Shown here: in pieces, positions 16,992-25,025 of the stretch | Numbering within the stretch: the stretch's first letter is position 1 | Layout: every line of letters starts with the position of its first letter | NCBI GenBank assembly: GCA_028278645.1 | Contig: JANQDZ010000094.1 | Location: forward strand, 1 to 64,000 | Direction of reading: 5' to 3' | Length of the DNA: 64,000 nucleotides | Origin: Longimicrobiales bacterium | Lineage (GTDB): Bacteria > Gemmatimonadota > Gemmatimonadetes > Longimicrobiales > Gaopeijiaceae | The notes under the pieces: generated by a model | What the model saw: the letters and a program-made list of their open reading frames with translations, nothing else | What the model was told of the DNA's origin: nothing | Databases searched by the model: none | Translations under genes and position numbers: made by a program

Positions 16992-18431
16992 ATGACCGGC
17001 GAAGAATTCCGCTCCCTTTATCGGCTCGGTGACCGACTGACCGATCCGCCCATCGTAACCCACCAGGCGACAGACCTGAGCGGGGCTTCGGTCCTGGTTC
17101 ATTTTTTCTTGGATGCCGTCGGGGATACCGGCTCGTCTTACCTGGATAGACTTCCGAACCTACCGTCCGCCGAGGAACGCCGGGTCCGGGAGGTCATTGA
17201 GGTAGAAGGAAGATCGGTGGTGGTGACCGAGGCCTGGGACGGGTTTTCTTCCTTCCAGGAGTGGATCGATTCCGCCGCCGGAACGCGACCCATTCCCGGA
17301 GAATCAGCTTCAGGGGAACCACCACCCGACAGCGAGGCCTTGGAAGAACCCGGCGCCTACACCCAGTTGTTCAAGGCCCCGGTGACTGATTTCGAGGCAG
17401 CGCCTCCGGCGGAGCCGGCCACCCGGGAGGGGCAGGCTACCCTTGAGCCTCCCCCTGCCGCTCCAGAAGCGCCTTCGTCACCTGCCCACCCCGTTTCGGA
17501 AGATGATCCCCCAGCGGCAGAGAAGAATCGGGGTTCTTACACCATGCTGTTCGGGGGAGGTGACATTCCAGAACCAAAAGGAGAAGAGGCGCCGCCTCCG
17601 GCTACTCCTGAGCTCCCGGATGCGGGGGACCAGGCACCTCCGGCTGTTTCTGAGCCGGAGAAGGCCCCCAGTGCTACGGCCCCGGTTCCGTCGGCTCCGG
17701 TCTTCCCCTCGCCCGAGCAACCGGCGCGCCCTCCGCCGGATGACGGGGCGGCGCCTCCCGAGCCCATCCCACCACCGGAACAACCGGCGGCGGAGGCTCC
17801 GGTGGAAGAGCCGACGTCCGAACCTGCCGAGGAGGATCCGGACGCTTCTTCGAGCGAAAGGAAGGACGGGGAACCGGGAGCCTACACCCAGATTTTCGGA
17901 CGTCCGGCGGCCGGAGGGACCCCCTCCCAGCCCCCACAAACGCCAGGAGGATACCAGGCTCCACCTTCCTCCGTCGGGCAACCGGTGCCTCCGGCCAAGC
18001 CCCCCAGCCAGGGAGCCTCCCCGCCGGATTGGCAGAGATGGAAGGACTCGCCGGGCGCCGCCGGCCGCCACATTCCGTCAGACGACTACCTGCAACGCCT
18101 CGGGGTTTCTCTCGGATCGGTGCCGGAGCCTCCCCGTTCAGGGGCGCCGCCGGCCGAGTCTCCCGGCGGAGAGCCGCCGTCCCCACCATCGCCGTTTCCT
18201 GGGGGGCCCGACACTCCTGCTGGACCAGGGCATTACACCATGGTGAGAGAGGGCTTTTCTCCCGGGCCCATGCCGCCCTCCCAGCCGGCGCCGGAACCGG
18301 CCCCCACCGATGAAGGCACAAGGCCGGCGTCCATGCCCAGTCGACGGTCTTCGGTCCTGACCATCCTCGGCCTGATCGCCGTCCTGCTGATCATCGTGGC
18401 CCTGGTGGTTGTATTCGCGGTCTTCGGATAG
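16992..18431 (+). CDS. Proline-rich membrane protein with kinase-N-lobe-like head and four GxYT motifs
   Basis: 479 residues from the ATG at 16992 (an in-frame ATG at 16980 is possible). Residues 1-95 resemble a stripped protein-kinase N-lobe: IVTHQATDLSGASVLVHFFL recalls the substrate/ATP-side strands and VVVTEAWDGFSSFQEWID the hinge of bacterial Ser/Thr kinases, without catalytic loop or DFG. A Pro/Glu-rich region follows with repeated short motifs GAYTQLF (121), GSYTMLF (181), GAYTQIF (296) and GHYTMV (413). A C-terminal TM (LTILGLIAVLLIIVALVVVF) ends the chain, giving a tail-anchored layout with the long part in the cytoplasm. Between divergent tssK1 and convergent tssK2. I know no named family; the repeated Tyr-Thr motifs could be phosphorylation or docking sites. 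Confidence 0.7.
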   Translation: MTGEEFRSLYRLGDRLTDPPIVTHQATDLSGASVLVHFFLDAVGDTGSSYLDRLPNLPSAEERRVREVIEVEGRSVVVTEAWDGFSSFQEWIDSAAGTRPIPGESASGEPPPDSEALEEPGAYTQLFKAPVTDFEAAPPAEPATREGQATLEPPPAAPEAPSSPAHPVSEDDPPAAEKNRGSYTMLFGGGDIPEPKGEEAPPPATPELPDAGDQAPPAVSEPEKAPSATAPVPSAPVFPSPEQPARPPPDDGAAPPEPIPPPEQPAAEAPVEEPTSEPAEEDPDASSSERKDGEPGAYTQIFGRPAAGGTPSQPPQTPGGYQAPPSSVGQPVPPAKPPSQGASPPDWQRWKDSPGAAGRHIPSDDYLQRLGVSLGSVPEPPRSGAPPAESPGGEPPSPPSPFPGGPDTPAGPGHYTMVREGFSPGPMPPSQPAPEPAPTDEGTRPASMPSRRSSVLTILGLIAVLLIIVALVVVFAVFG

Positions 18432-18463
18432 GAAAGAGGCTCCCTGCCCCCTCTTTCCCCGGG

Positions 18464-19822
18464 TCACCCCTCGTCGGGGGGGAGGATCAGGACGAGCTCC
18501 AACTCCGGGTCGGGGATCTCGGAAGCCACCCACACGGCGATGTTCCTGGACCGAAGCACGGTCTGCCAGAGTGGATCCGATACATCGAGGCGGAAATACC
18601 GGGAATCCAGTTTGATCGGAAGAGCCCTCGGCGGATCCGAGACGTAGCCTAAACCCACCCCGCTTACCGACTGATGGAAAAGCCTCTGGACTTCGTCTCT
18701 CGAAGCCACCTTGATCAGACCCGGTGCCCGTTCGATAAGCTCTGAGTCCGGGATCTCGGATCGTACTGCCAGGAAGGCCTGAACCGCCCTCAGGTGCCGC
18801 TCCTCCTCGATGGCCGCTCCATACACAGAGGGCTCCAAAGTCTCGAGACGGATGGAGACCGCGTTGGTCGCGATCACCGTATCCAGGAGGTTCCTGAGCA
18901 CCTCGTCCAACGCCGTGAAACATCCCGACAGATCGTCCTGCCGATACACTGGGAGGTCCCCAGGATTTACGTCGGAGGAGAAGGTGGTCAGCGCGCCGGC
19001 GAGAGAAAGGAGCAGTGCGTAAAGGTCTTGGGGGTGATGAGGGGCTGATGCCAGGAGGTGACGGACCTCCGGGAGATGGGAGTTGACGGTATAGAGGAGC
19101 CAGAAGTTCGGGATGTCCGCCGCGCCGAAACCAGCGAGGCCGGAGGACCTCTCCCTTCTCAGCTTCCCCAGGCCCGCGCTTTTCCCGGTGAGAATGGATT
19201 CGAGGCGCTTCACCATCGATACCAAGTGATCGCTGACGGAGAAGTCTAGCACAGGGGGGACGAAGGTCGGATCCAGCGTTAAAGCTCCGTTCACGTCCCT
19301 CAGGACCCGGGCGAGGGGAAGGGCGGTGTACCCCTCCAGTGATTCTCCTTCCACCAGGAACTTCAAGTTCTTCCTTGCCACCTCCACCGGGCGTTCCGCC
19401 AGTCCTGTGTTCTCGTCCCGTCGATAGGAAACTTCGGCGGTGAACCGGGCCCGTGTGCCGTCGCCATCGGGATCAACATTCCGATCGCCGACGCGGAATT
19501 CGGGGATGGCCAGATAGGCGATCATGGATTCCTGGTCGGGCTTCCAATACTCGTACAGGGATTTGGAGTCTGGTGCCAGGTCTGCGTCCGGGAAGTCAAA
19601 AAGGAGCCCATCCTCCATGATGCCCGATGCCCGTGGAACCGAGAGTACCCCTCCTCCCAGGGCTTCGGCATCCACTTCCAGGGCGGTGAAGCCCCAAGGG
19701 TATTTCGCCAGGGATCCGATCTGGAACCCGAGCTGATCCTCGAAATACCGATCATGCAGCTGGAGGTGCTGTGGGCTCAACAAAAGCCCTTTCGTCCAGA
19801 GGACTCCCTGCATTTGTCTCAT
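18464..19822 (-). CDS. tssK: T6SS baseplate adaptor TssK, copy 2 (divergent)
   Basis: 452 residues. MQGVLWTKGLLLSPQHLQLH then DRYFEDQLGFQIG, WGFTALEVDAEAL, GIMEDGLLFDFPD and the end YFRLDVSDPLWQTVLRSRNI with VWVASEIPDPELELVLIL give the full TssK layout. Compared with the first TssK the residues differ at most positions outside these motifs. It stands alone: convergent with the proline-rich gene (33-bp gap) and divergent from the sheath-paralogue gene (181-bp gap). It might form mixed or alternative baseplates, or specialise for a partner such as the sheath-like paralogue next door; that is inference. Confidence 0.88.
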   Translation of the reverse strand: MRQMQGVLWTKGLLLSPQHLQLHDRYFEDQLGFQIGSLAKYPWGFTALEVDAEALGGGVLSVPRASGIMEDGLLFDFPDADLAPDSKSLYEYWKPDQESMIAYLAIPEFRVGDRNVDPDGDGTRARFTAEVSYRRDENTGLAERPVEVARKNLKFLVEGESLEGYTALPLARVLRDVNGALTLDPTFVPPVLDFSVSDHLVSMVKRLESILTGKSAGLGKLRRERSSGLAGFGAADIPNFWLLYTVNSHLPEVRHLLASAPHHPQDLYALLLSLAGALTTFSSDVNPGDLPVYRQDDLSGCFTALDEVLRNLLDTVIATNAVSIRLETLEPSVYGAAIEEERHLRAVQAFLAVRSEIPDSELIERAPGLIKVASRDEVQRLFHQSVSGVGLGYVSDPPRALPIKLDSRYFRLDVSDPLWQTVLRSRNIAVWVASEIPDPELELVLILPPDEG

Positions 19823-20003
19823 GAGATTCCCTTCCGGCTGTCCCGCGAAGCACCGGTTCCGTTCTCACACTGCGTGGGAAGCTTTGTCATGTCCAGGGCC
19901 GAGGCTGAAGACCACCTGTTAATCTGCAAGTCGGCGTCGCAATCCACCACAGGGCCCGGTAGATTCCAAAGACACCCCTTTTCCGAGACGGAGGCCGATC
20001 CTC

Positions 20004-21470
20004 ATGCCACCTGTTCCCGTCGGTGACGATGCGTTCTGTATCGCAGTCCTGGGGGATTTCCTCGGGGAAGATTGGGGGGGCTCCGGTTCCGCCGAAGCTG
20101 CTTGGACTCCCCGGCGAGCCACGCCGGACACTGTGCTTAACCTGACAGGGCTCAGGCCCCGGCTTCGTGTTGAGGGCGGAGCCGGGGGAGGGGTGGAGGC
20201 GATCGAGTTCTCCAGTCTGGAAAGCTTCCATCCCGGAGACCTCTTCGGACGCCTGTCGGCGTTCGCCCCCCTCCGGGAGGCCCGGGAAGCTGCAAAAGGG
20301 GGCCGTTCCCTGGAGGAGCCAGTTCTCGAAGGAGGCGAGCCGGGACCCGCTCTGGAAGAGACGAAGGAGGGGAAAGACGATCCTCCGGGCCCCGATCCGT
20401 CCTCAGGCCCAGGCGGGAGCCTCTTAGACGCCATTCTGGACAAGACCCAACCCTCACTTTCGGGGGAGTCACGCCCGGGCCCGGGAGACCCCGGGAACAG
20501 GGAGGAACTGGACGCCTTCGTTCGTGAGGTGGTTCAACCCCACCTGATCAAGGCTGACACCGACCTTCCCACCAGGCTGGCCGCAGTGGACGAGGAGGCG
20601 TCGGCGCTCATGTCCAGCCTTCTGCATGGTGAGGCCTTCCAGCGGATAGAGGGCCTCTGGCGTTCAATGGTCACTCTCCTCTCCCGCGTCGACACCACGG
20701 GGAAGGTGAGGGTCTTTTTGGTTCATCTCCCGAAGTCCGCGTTGGCCCGGGATCTGTCCGAGGCTGAAGACGCCCTCCGGTCGAAGCTGTTCGGCCTCCT
20801 CTCCTACCCCGATCTCGGAGTCCAGGGGAGGAGATGGGCTGTGGCGGTAGGTGCTTATGAGCTCGGGCCCGTTCTCGACGATATCCAATTGCTGGAGAGA
20901 ATCGCTTGTGTGGCGCAGGCTGCCGACATTCCTTGGTTCTCGTCCATCCAGCTCGGACTCCAGGGTGACCCGGAACGGGGGGGAGGACTAGAGGCGGTCA
21001 TCGAGGGCCTTCCAGAGGAGTGGGATCGGTTTCGCGAACGCGAGGAGGCCGCGTGGATCGGACTCACCTATCCCAGATTCCTGACAAGGGAACCGTTCGG
21101 TGAATCCCCCCGCCGATCGAAGGATTTCGATTTCAGAGAGGCGGTGGAGGGACGCAGTGACCTTCTATGGGGGGATGGAGCATTCCTCTGTGCGGCCCTT
21201 CTGGCCCAGGGGTTTTCGACCGGAGAGTGGCAGTTCAGACCCGAGAATCATTTTGACCTTGGGGGAATGCCGCTGGCTGGCGCGGGACAGGTCGGAGAGG
21301 ACCGACCCACCTCTGTCGAGATCGGCCTCGATGTGACCGCTTCCATGCGCCTAATGGAGGCGGGTCTGATTCCCCTCATGGGCCATCCCGAGCGAGCAGC
21401 GATCCGACTCGGAGGCTTCCACTCGGTGGCCGCGTCCGGGGCTGCGGCCCGAGCTTGGTGGAGGAGGTGA
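20004..21470 (+). CDS. VipA/VipB-like fused sheath paralogue
   Basis: 488 residues from the ATG at 20004 with GGAGG upstream. The first about 95 residues (FCIAVLGDFLGEDWGG, LRPRLRV, IEFSSLESFHPGDLFGRLSA) look like a TssB/VipA-type small sheath subunit. After an acidic, Pro-Gly-rich linker, residues about 170-480 follow TssC/VipB order: LLHGEAFQRIEGLWRSMVTL, GKVRVFLVHLPKSALARDLS, RRWAVAVGAYELGP, LLERIACVAQAADIPWFSSI, RFLTREPFGESP and DLLWGDGAFLCAALLAQGF. It lacks the C-terminal part of canonical TssC. So one chain seems to combine shortened versions of both sheath subunits. It precedes tssB-tssC on the same strand. Possible roles are a sheath cap, a TssA-like end piece or a regulator; no function is known to me. 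Confidence 0.72.
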   Translation: MPPVPVGDDAFCIAVLGDFLGEDWGGSGSAEAAWTPRRATPDTVLNLTGLRPRLRVEGGAGGGVEAIEFSSLESFHPGDLFGRLSAFAPLREAREAAKGGRSLEEPVLEGGEPGPALEETKEGKDDPPGPDPSSGPGGSLLDAILDKTQPSLSGESRPGPGDPGNREELDAFVREVVQPHLIKADTDLPTRLAAVDEEASALMSSLLHGEAFQRIEGLWRSMVTLLSRVDTTGKVRVFLVHLPKSALARDLSEAEDALRSKLFGLLSYPDLGVQGRRWAVAVGAYELGPVLDDIQLLERIACVAQAADIPWFSSIQLGLQGDPERGGGLEAVIEGLPEEWDRFREREEAAWIGLTYPRFLTREPFGESPRRSKDFDFREAVEGRSDLLWGDGAFLCAALLAQGFSTGEWQFRPENHFDLGGMPLAGAGQVGEDRPTSVEIGLDVTASMRLMEAGLIPLMGHPERAAIRLGGFHSVAASGAAARAWWRR

Positions 21471-21528
21471 AAACCCCAGAAATCTCAAGAGAAAACCGGC
21501 CTTTGGAGGGGAAAAACAGATGTCTTCC

Positions 21529-21557
21529 TTGACACCGGAAAAACCCGCCCCTACCCT
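21529..21557 (+). promoter_or_regulatory. Candidate sigma-70-type promoter upstream of tssB
   Basis: A consensus TTGACA at 21529-21534, a 17-base spacer and TACCCT at 21552-21557 sit in the 223-bp gap before tssB, leaving a leader of about 130 bases. It is the best promoter match I noticed in the window and would drive the tssB-tssC-hcp run. Confidence 0.5.
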
Positions 21558-21693
21558 AGTTTTCTATGGCCGTACTTCCCGTTGACGCGGCTGTTTCCAC
21601 CTTCCTTTTCCGGTGTCGCATTCCATAGTGTCCCCGGCCGGTCTCCTTCGGAGCCGCCCGGGCACAGAATCCTGAAGGCCGAGGAGATATACG

Positions 21694-22206
21694 ATGGCCG
21701 AAAGCTTCCAACAACGTCGCAAGCGCCAACGGCCCACCCGGGTCAATCTCGTTTACGAGGTTGAAACGGGAGGCGCGATGGTCAAGCGTGAACTCCCCTT
21801 CATCATGGGAGTCATGTCCGACCTGAGTGGAGATGGGGCCGACCAGCTGCCCGATATCCCAGATCGCCAGTTCGTCGAGATCAAACCCGACAACTTCGAC
21901 AAGGTGTTGAAGGGGATGAAACCCAGCCTCACCTACGCGGTGGACAACAAGCTCGATCCCGATTCGGAGGACAAGATCGGGGTGGAGCTCAAGTTCGAGA
22001 GCTTTGACGATTTCACCCCCGAACGGGTCGCTGAACAGGTGGAACCGTTGAAGAAGCTCATGGAGAAGCGGCAGGATCTCCAAGATCTCAAAGGCAAGTT
22101 GGCCACGAACCGGAACCTTAACAAAGCGATCCAGGAGGCCCTGGGTGACGAGGGCTCGAAGGAGCAACTGAAGTCCGAGCTCGATTCGGCGGAAGGAGAC
22201 GAATGA
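21694..22206 (+). CDS. tssB: T6SS contractile sheath small subunit TssB (VipA)
   Basis: 170 residues, family length. RVNLVYEVETGGAMVKRELP then FIMGVMSDLSG, RQFVEIKPDNFDKVLKGMKP and the C-terminal KGKLATNRNLNKAIQEAL are diagnostic of TssB/VipA, which pairs with TssC to build the contractile sheath around the Hcp tube. Strong ribosome site GAGGAG before ATG. Its stop overlaps the ATG of tssC (ATGA), so the two subunits are translationally coupled, as expected for stoichiometric partners. Confidence 0.96.
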   Translation: MAESFQQRRKRQRPTRVNLVYEVETGGAMVKRELPFIMGVMSDLSGDGADQLPDIPDRQFVEIKPDNFDKVLKGMKPSLTYAVDNKLDPDSEDKIGVELKFESFDDFTPERVAEQVEPLKKLMEKRQDLQDLKGKLATNRNLNKAIQEALGDEGSKEQLKSELDSAEGDE

Positions 22207-23702
22207 TGGCGGAAGCTGAGCAAGAAAAGGCCCCGGCAGAGGCACAAGAAGTCGAGCTCAGTCTCCTCGATCAGATCGTAGAGGAAGCTCGACCTTCGGA
22301 AGAGTCCGCGAGAAAGCGGGCCAAAGACATGATCGGCTCTTTCATCAAGAGCGTCCTCGACGAGACGGTGACCTATTCCAAGGACACCGAGGCGATGCTG
22401 AATGAGCAGATCCGCCAGATTGACGATCTCATGTCGGCCCAGCTCAATGAGATCATGCATTCCGAGAAGTTCAAAAAGCTGGAAAGCTCCTGGCGAGGAC
22501 TCCGGTATCTGCTCTCGCAGACCGAGACCGGCCCTATGCTCAAGGTCCGGGTCATGAGCATCTCGAAGGACGAGCTCATGGACGACCTCACCTCCGGGAA
22601 GGCCGAGATGGCTGTGGACCGGAGTGAGCTCTTCCGGAAGATCTACCAGGAAGAATTCAACCAGTTCGGGGGCACCCCCTATGGCGCCCTCCTGGGGGAT
22701 TTCGAGTTCGGGAAGAGCGGCCAGGACGTTAAGCTCCTCACCCGGATCTCCCAACTCGCCGCCACGGCTCACGCTCCGTTCCTCTCCGGCACCGATCCCA
22801 ACATGTTCGGGTTCGAGACCTTTACCGACCTGAGCAACGTCTATGAACTGGAAAGCGCTTTCGAGTCCACGGAGTATGCCCAGTGGAACGCCTTCCGGGA
22901 CTCGGATGACTCCCGGTATGTGGCCCTGACCGCCCCTCGGATGCTGATCAGAGAGCCCTACGGCCGCGAGACGGTGCCGGTGAAGGCCTTCGACTTTACA
23001 GAGGATGTCACCGGAAAGGAACACGACAAGTACCTCTGGGCCAACGCGGCATGGGGTCTCGGCGCGTCGGTGACCAAGGCGTTCGCCCAAAGTGGGTGGT
23101 GCGCCCGGATCCGGGGTGTCACATCGGGCGGAAAGGTGGAAGGGCTCCCGACCCACGCCTTCGAGACCGACGAGGGCGACATCGCCATGAAGTGCCCCAC
23201 AGAGACCCTCATTCCGGACGATCAGGAGTTCGAGCTGGCGAAGCTCGGGTTTGCGCCCCTTGCCAATGAGAAGAACACCGCCAATGCCGTGTTCTTCAGC
23301 GTTCAGTCCACCCAGAAGCCCAAAGAGTACGAGGGGGCCGCTGGAGACGCGGCGACAGCCAACGCTGCACTGGCCGCCCAACTCCCGTACCTCTTCGCCG
23401 CTTCCAGGTTTGCCCACTACCTGAAGACGATGATGAGGGATTACATCGGGTCGTATAAAACGAAGCAGGAACTGAGCGACATGTTGAACAACTGGATCGC
23501 TGGGTACGTCCTGCTGTCCGAGGGGGCCTCAGAGGAGCAGAAATCCAAAAAGCCACTGAGCGAAGCCCGAATCGACGTGGTGGAGAACCCGAGGAAACCT
23601 GGGAACTACCAGGCAGTGGCGTTCCTCAAACCCCACTTCCAGCTCGACGCTGTGGACTTCTCCATGCGTCTCGTGGCCGATGTGCCCGCGCCTATGGATT
23701 AA
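22203..23702 (+). CDS. tssC: T6SS contractile sheath large subunit TssC (VipB)
   Basis: 499 residues, full length. Features: SEKFKKLESSWRGLRYLLSQ, LKVRVMSISKDELMDDL, EFNQFGGTPYGALLGDFEF, the RMLIREPYG loop, WANAAWGLGASVTKAFAQSG, and the C-terminal YKTKQELSDMLNNWIAGYVL with AFLKPHFQLDAVDFSMRLVA. ClpV recognises the sheath N-terminal helices after contraction. Overlaps tssB by 4 bases; a second ATG at 22206 is an alternative start. It is followed by hcp after 69 bases. Confidence 0.97.
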   Translation: MMAEAEQEKAPAEAQEVELSLLDQIVEEARPSEESARKRAKDMIGSFIKSVLDETVTYSKDTEAMLNEQIRQIDDLMSAQLNEIMHSEKFKKLESSWRGLRYLLSQTETGPMLKVRVMSISKDELMDDLTSGKAEMAVDRSELFRKIYQEEFNQFGGTPYGALLGDFEFGKSGQDVKLLTRISQLAATAHAPFLSGTDPNMFGFETFTDLSNVYELESAFESTEYAQWNAFRDSDDSRYVALTAPRMLIREPYGRETVPVKAFDFTEDVTGKEHDKYLWANAAWGLGASVTKAFAQSGWCARIRGVTSGGKVEGLPTHAFETDEGDIAMKCPTETLIPDDQEFELAKLGFAPLANEKNTANAVFFSVQSTQKPKEYEGAAGDAATANAALAAQLPYLFAASRFAHYLKTMMRDYIGSYKTKQELSDMLNNWIAGYVLLSEGASEEQKSKKPLSEARIDVVENPRKPGNYQAVAFLKPHFQLDAVDFSMRLVADVPAPMD

Positions 23703-23771
23703 GTAAAGGGGGAGACGGAACTTCCGAAGCGTATAGAGATACGAATTCCTACCAAGGTTTAGGAGGTACGA

Positions 23772-24257
23772 ATGGCCACCGATATGTATCTGAAGATCGA
23801 GGGAGTGGAAGGGGAGTCCATGCGGGGTGAGCATGAGAAGGAGATCCAGATTCTCTCCTGGAGCTTCGGCGGGACGAACTCCGCCAGCCTGGATTCCGAA
23901 AGCGGTGGGGGGGCAGGCAGAGCCGACTTTCAGGATGTCTCCTTTACCAAATGGGTTGATGCAACCACCCCTACTCTTTTCCAGTCCTTGTGCCAAGGGG
24001 TCCATTTCCCCAAAGGCACCCTCTCTGTTTACAAGGCAGGTGGGGAGAAACCCCTCAAATACATGCAGATGGACTTCGACGGTATGATCCTCACCTCGGT
24101 GTCCACCGGTGGGAGCGGGGGCGAGGACCGTCTGACCGAGAATATCACATTCGCGGTGAAGAAAGTGACCATGACGTACATCGCGCAGGCGGCCGATGGT
24201 ACCGCCAAGGGCGAGTACGTAGGATCCTGGAACGTCCAGACGAACAAGAAGGACTGA
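23772..24257 (+). CDS. hcp: T6SS tube protein Hcp (TssD)
   Basis: 161 residues. MATDMYLKIEGVEGESMRGE, EIQILSWSFGG, the PTLFQSLCQGVHFPKGTLSV stretch and ENITFAVKKVTMTYIAQAAD mark the Hcp beta-barrel ring that stacks into the inner tube and carries small effectors. The ATG follows a perfect AGGAGG (TTAGGAGGTACGA), the strongest ribosome site in the cluster, fitting the high demand for Hcp. It is the only Hcp in the window. Confidence 0.96.
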   Translation: MATDMYLKIEGVEGESMRGEHEKEIQILSWSFGGTNSASLDSESGGGAGRADFQDVSFTKWVDATTPTLFQSLCQGVHFPKGTLSVYKAGGEKPLKYMQMDFDGMILTSVSTGGSGGEDRLTENITFAVKKVTMTYIAQAADGTAKGEYVGSWNVQTNKKD

Positions 24258-24290
24258 TTCCGTTTCCTCGCACCAGGGCTGGAGAACACC

Positions 24291-24998
24291 TTGAACGCTG
24301 ACGCTCTCTACCGAGAGGGACGGTTGTCGGAGGCTATCGAGGCACTGAACCAGGTGCTACGGTCGGATCCGACTGACATTAGAAGTAGGACGTTCCTTTT
24401 CGAGCTTCTTTGCTTCTCGGGTGCTTTCGAGCGGGCGAGGAAACAACTGGATGCCATCGGCACCGCTGATCCGGAATTAAATCTGACCGCCGCATGGTAC
24501 CAAGAGGCTCTGGTTGCCGAGGAGAAGCGCCACGAGATGTTCCAGGACGGGGGGTTGCCCGACATAGGCAGCCCCCCGCAGTCCGTCCGTGGGACGCTGA
24601 ACGGAAAACCTTTCTCCGACCTTCGGGACGGAGATCCCCGCCTCGGCCCCCGCCTGGAGATCATCGTCGGGGGTCGTTACACCTGGATGCCCCTCGAGCA
24701 TCTGGCCACCCTCGCCATGGAGCCTCCCAAGCGCCTCCGAGACCTCTACTGGGCCCCGGTCCAAATCGAGACCACCGAGGCCCTGGACGGATACGCTGGA
24801 GAGGCGCTCCTCCCGGTCATGACTCCCCTGGCTTGGCAACACCCCGACGACTCGGTGCGTTTGGGGCGCCAGACCGATTGGATCGAATTAGAGTCCGGAG
24901 AAGAGGCACCGGTAGGCCAGAAGCTACTCCTTGTTGATGACGAGGAATTCCCCCTCCTGGAGGTGCGTGAGCTCCTCGTCCACCCACCCGACCGCTGA
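24291..24998 (+). CDS. tagJ: T6SS accessory protein TagJ / ImpE
   Basis: 235 residues from a TTG at 24291 with GGAG 6 bases upstream. N-terminal TPR-like helices (ALYREGRLSEAIEALNQVLR, DIRSRTFLFELLCFSG) and the C-terminal ImpE domain (DGDPRLGPRLEIIVGGRYTW, PRDLYWAPVQIE-like RLRDLYWAPVQIE, WQHPDDSVRLGRQTDWIE) identify the ImpE/TagJ family. In Pseudomonas H1-type systems TagJ binds TssB and ClpV and tunes sheath recycling. It sits between hcp and tssA in an order common to systems carrying tagJ. Confidence 0.92.
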   Translation: MNADALYREGRLSEAIEALNQVLRSDPTDIRSRTFLFELLCFSGAFERARKQLDAIGTADPELNLTAAWYQEALVAEEKRHEMFQDGGLPDIGSPPQSVRGTLNGKPFSDLRDGDPRLGPRLEIIVGGRYTWMPLEHLATLAMEPPKRLRDLYWAPVQIETTEALDGYAGEALLPVMTPLAWQHPDDSVRLGRQTDWIELESGEEAPVGQKLLLVDDEEFPLLEVRELLVHPPDR

Positions 24999-25025
24999 TC
25001 CGGTCGGGCTCCAACCAGGCCGATC

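Noticed and set aside
17443..18321. Alternative frames in the proline-rich gene (267 and 215 codons, Arg/Pro-rich)
   Set aside because: Composition bias from GC-rich Pro codons opens the other frames; only the frame with the N-lobe-like head and C-terminal TM makes a sensible protein.
21933..23417. 494-codon leftward ORF opposite tssB-tssC
   Set aside because: Antisense shadow of strongly recognised sheath genes.
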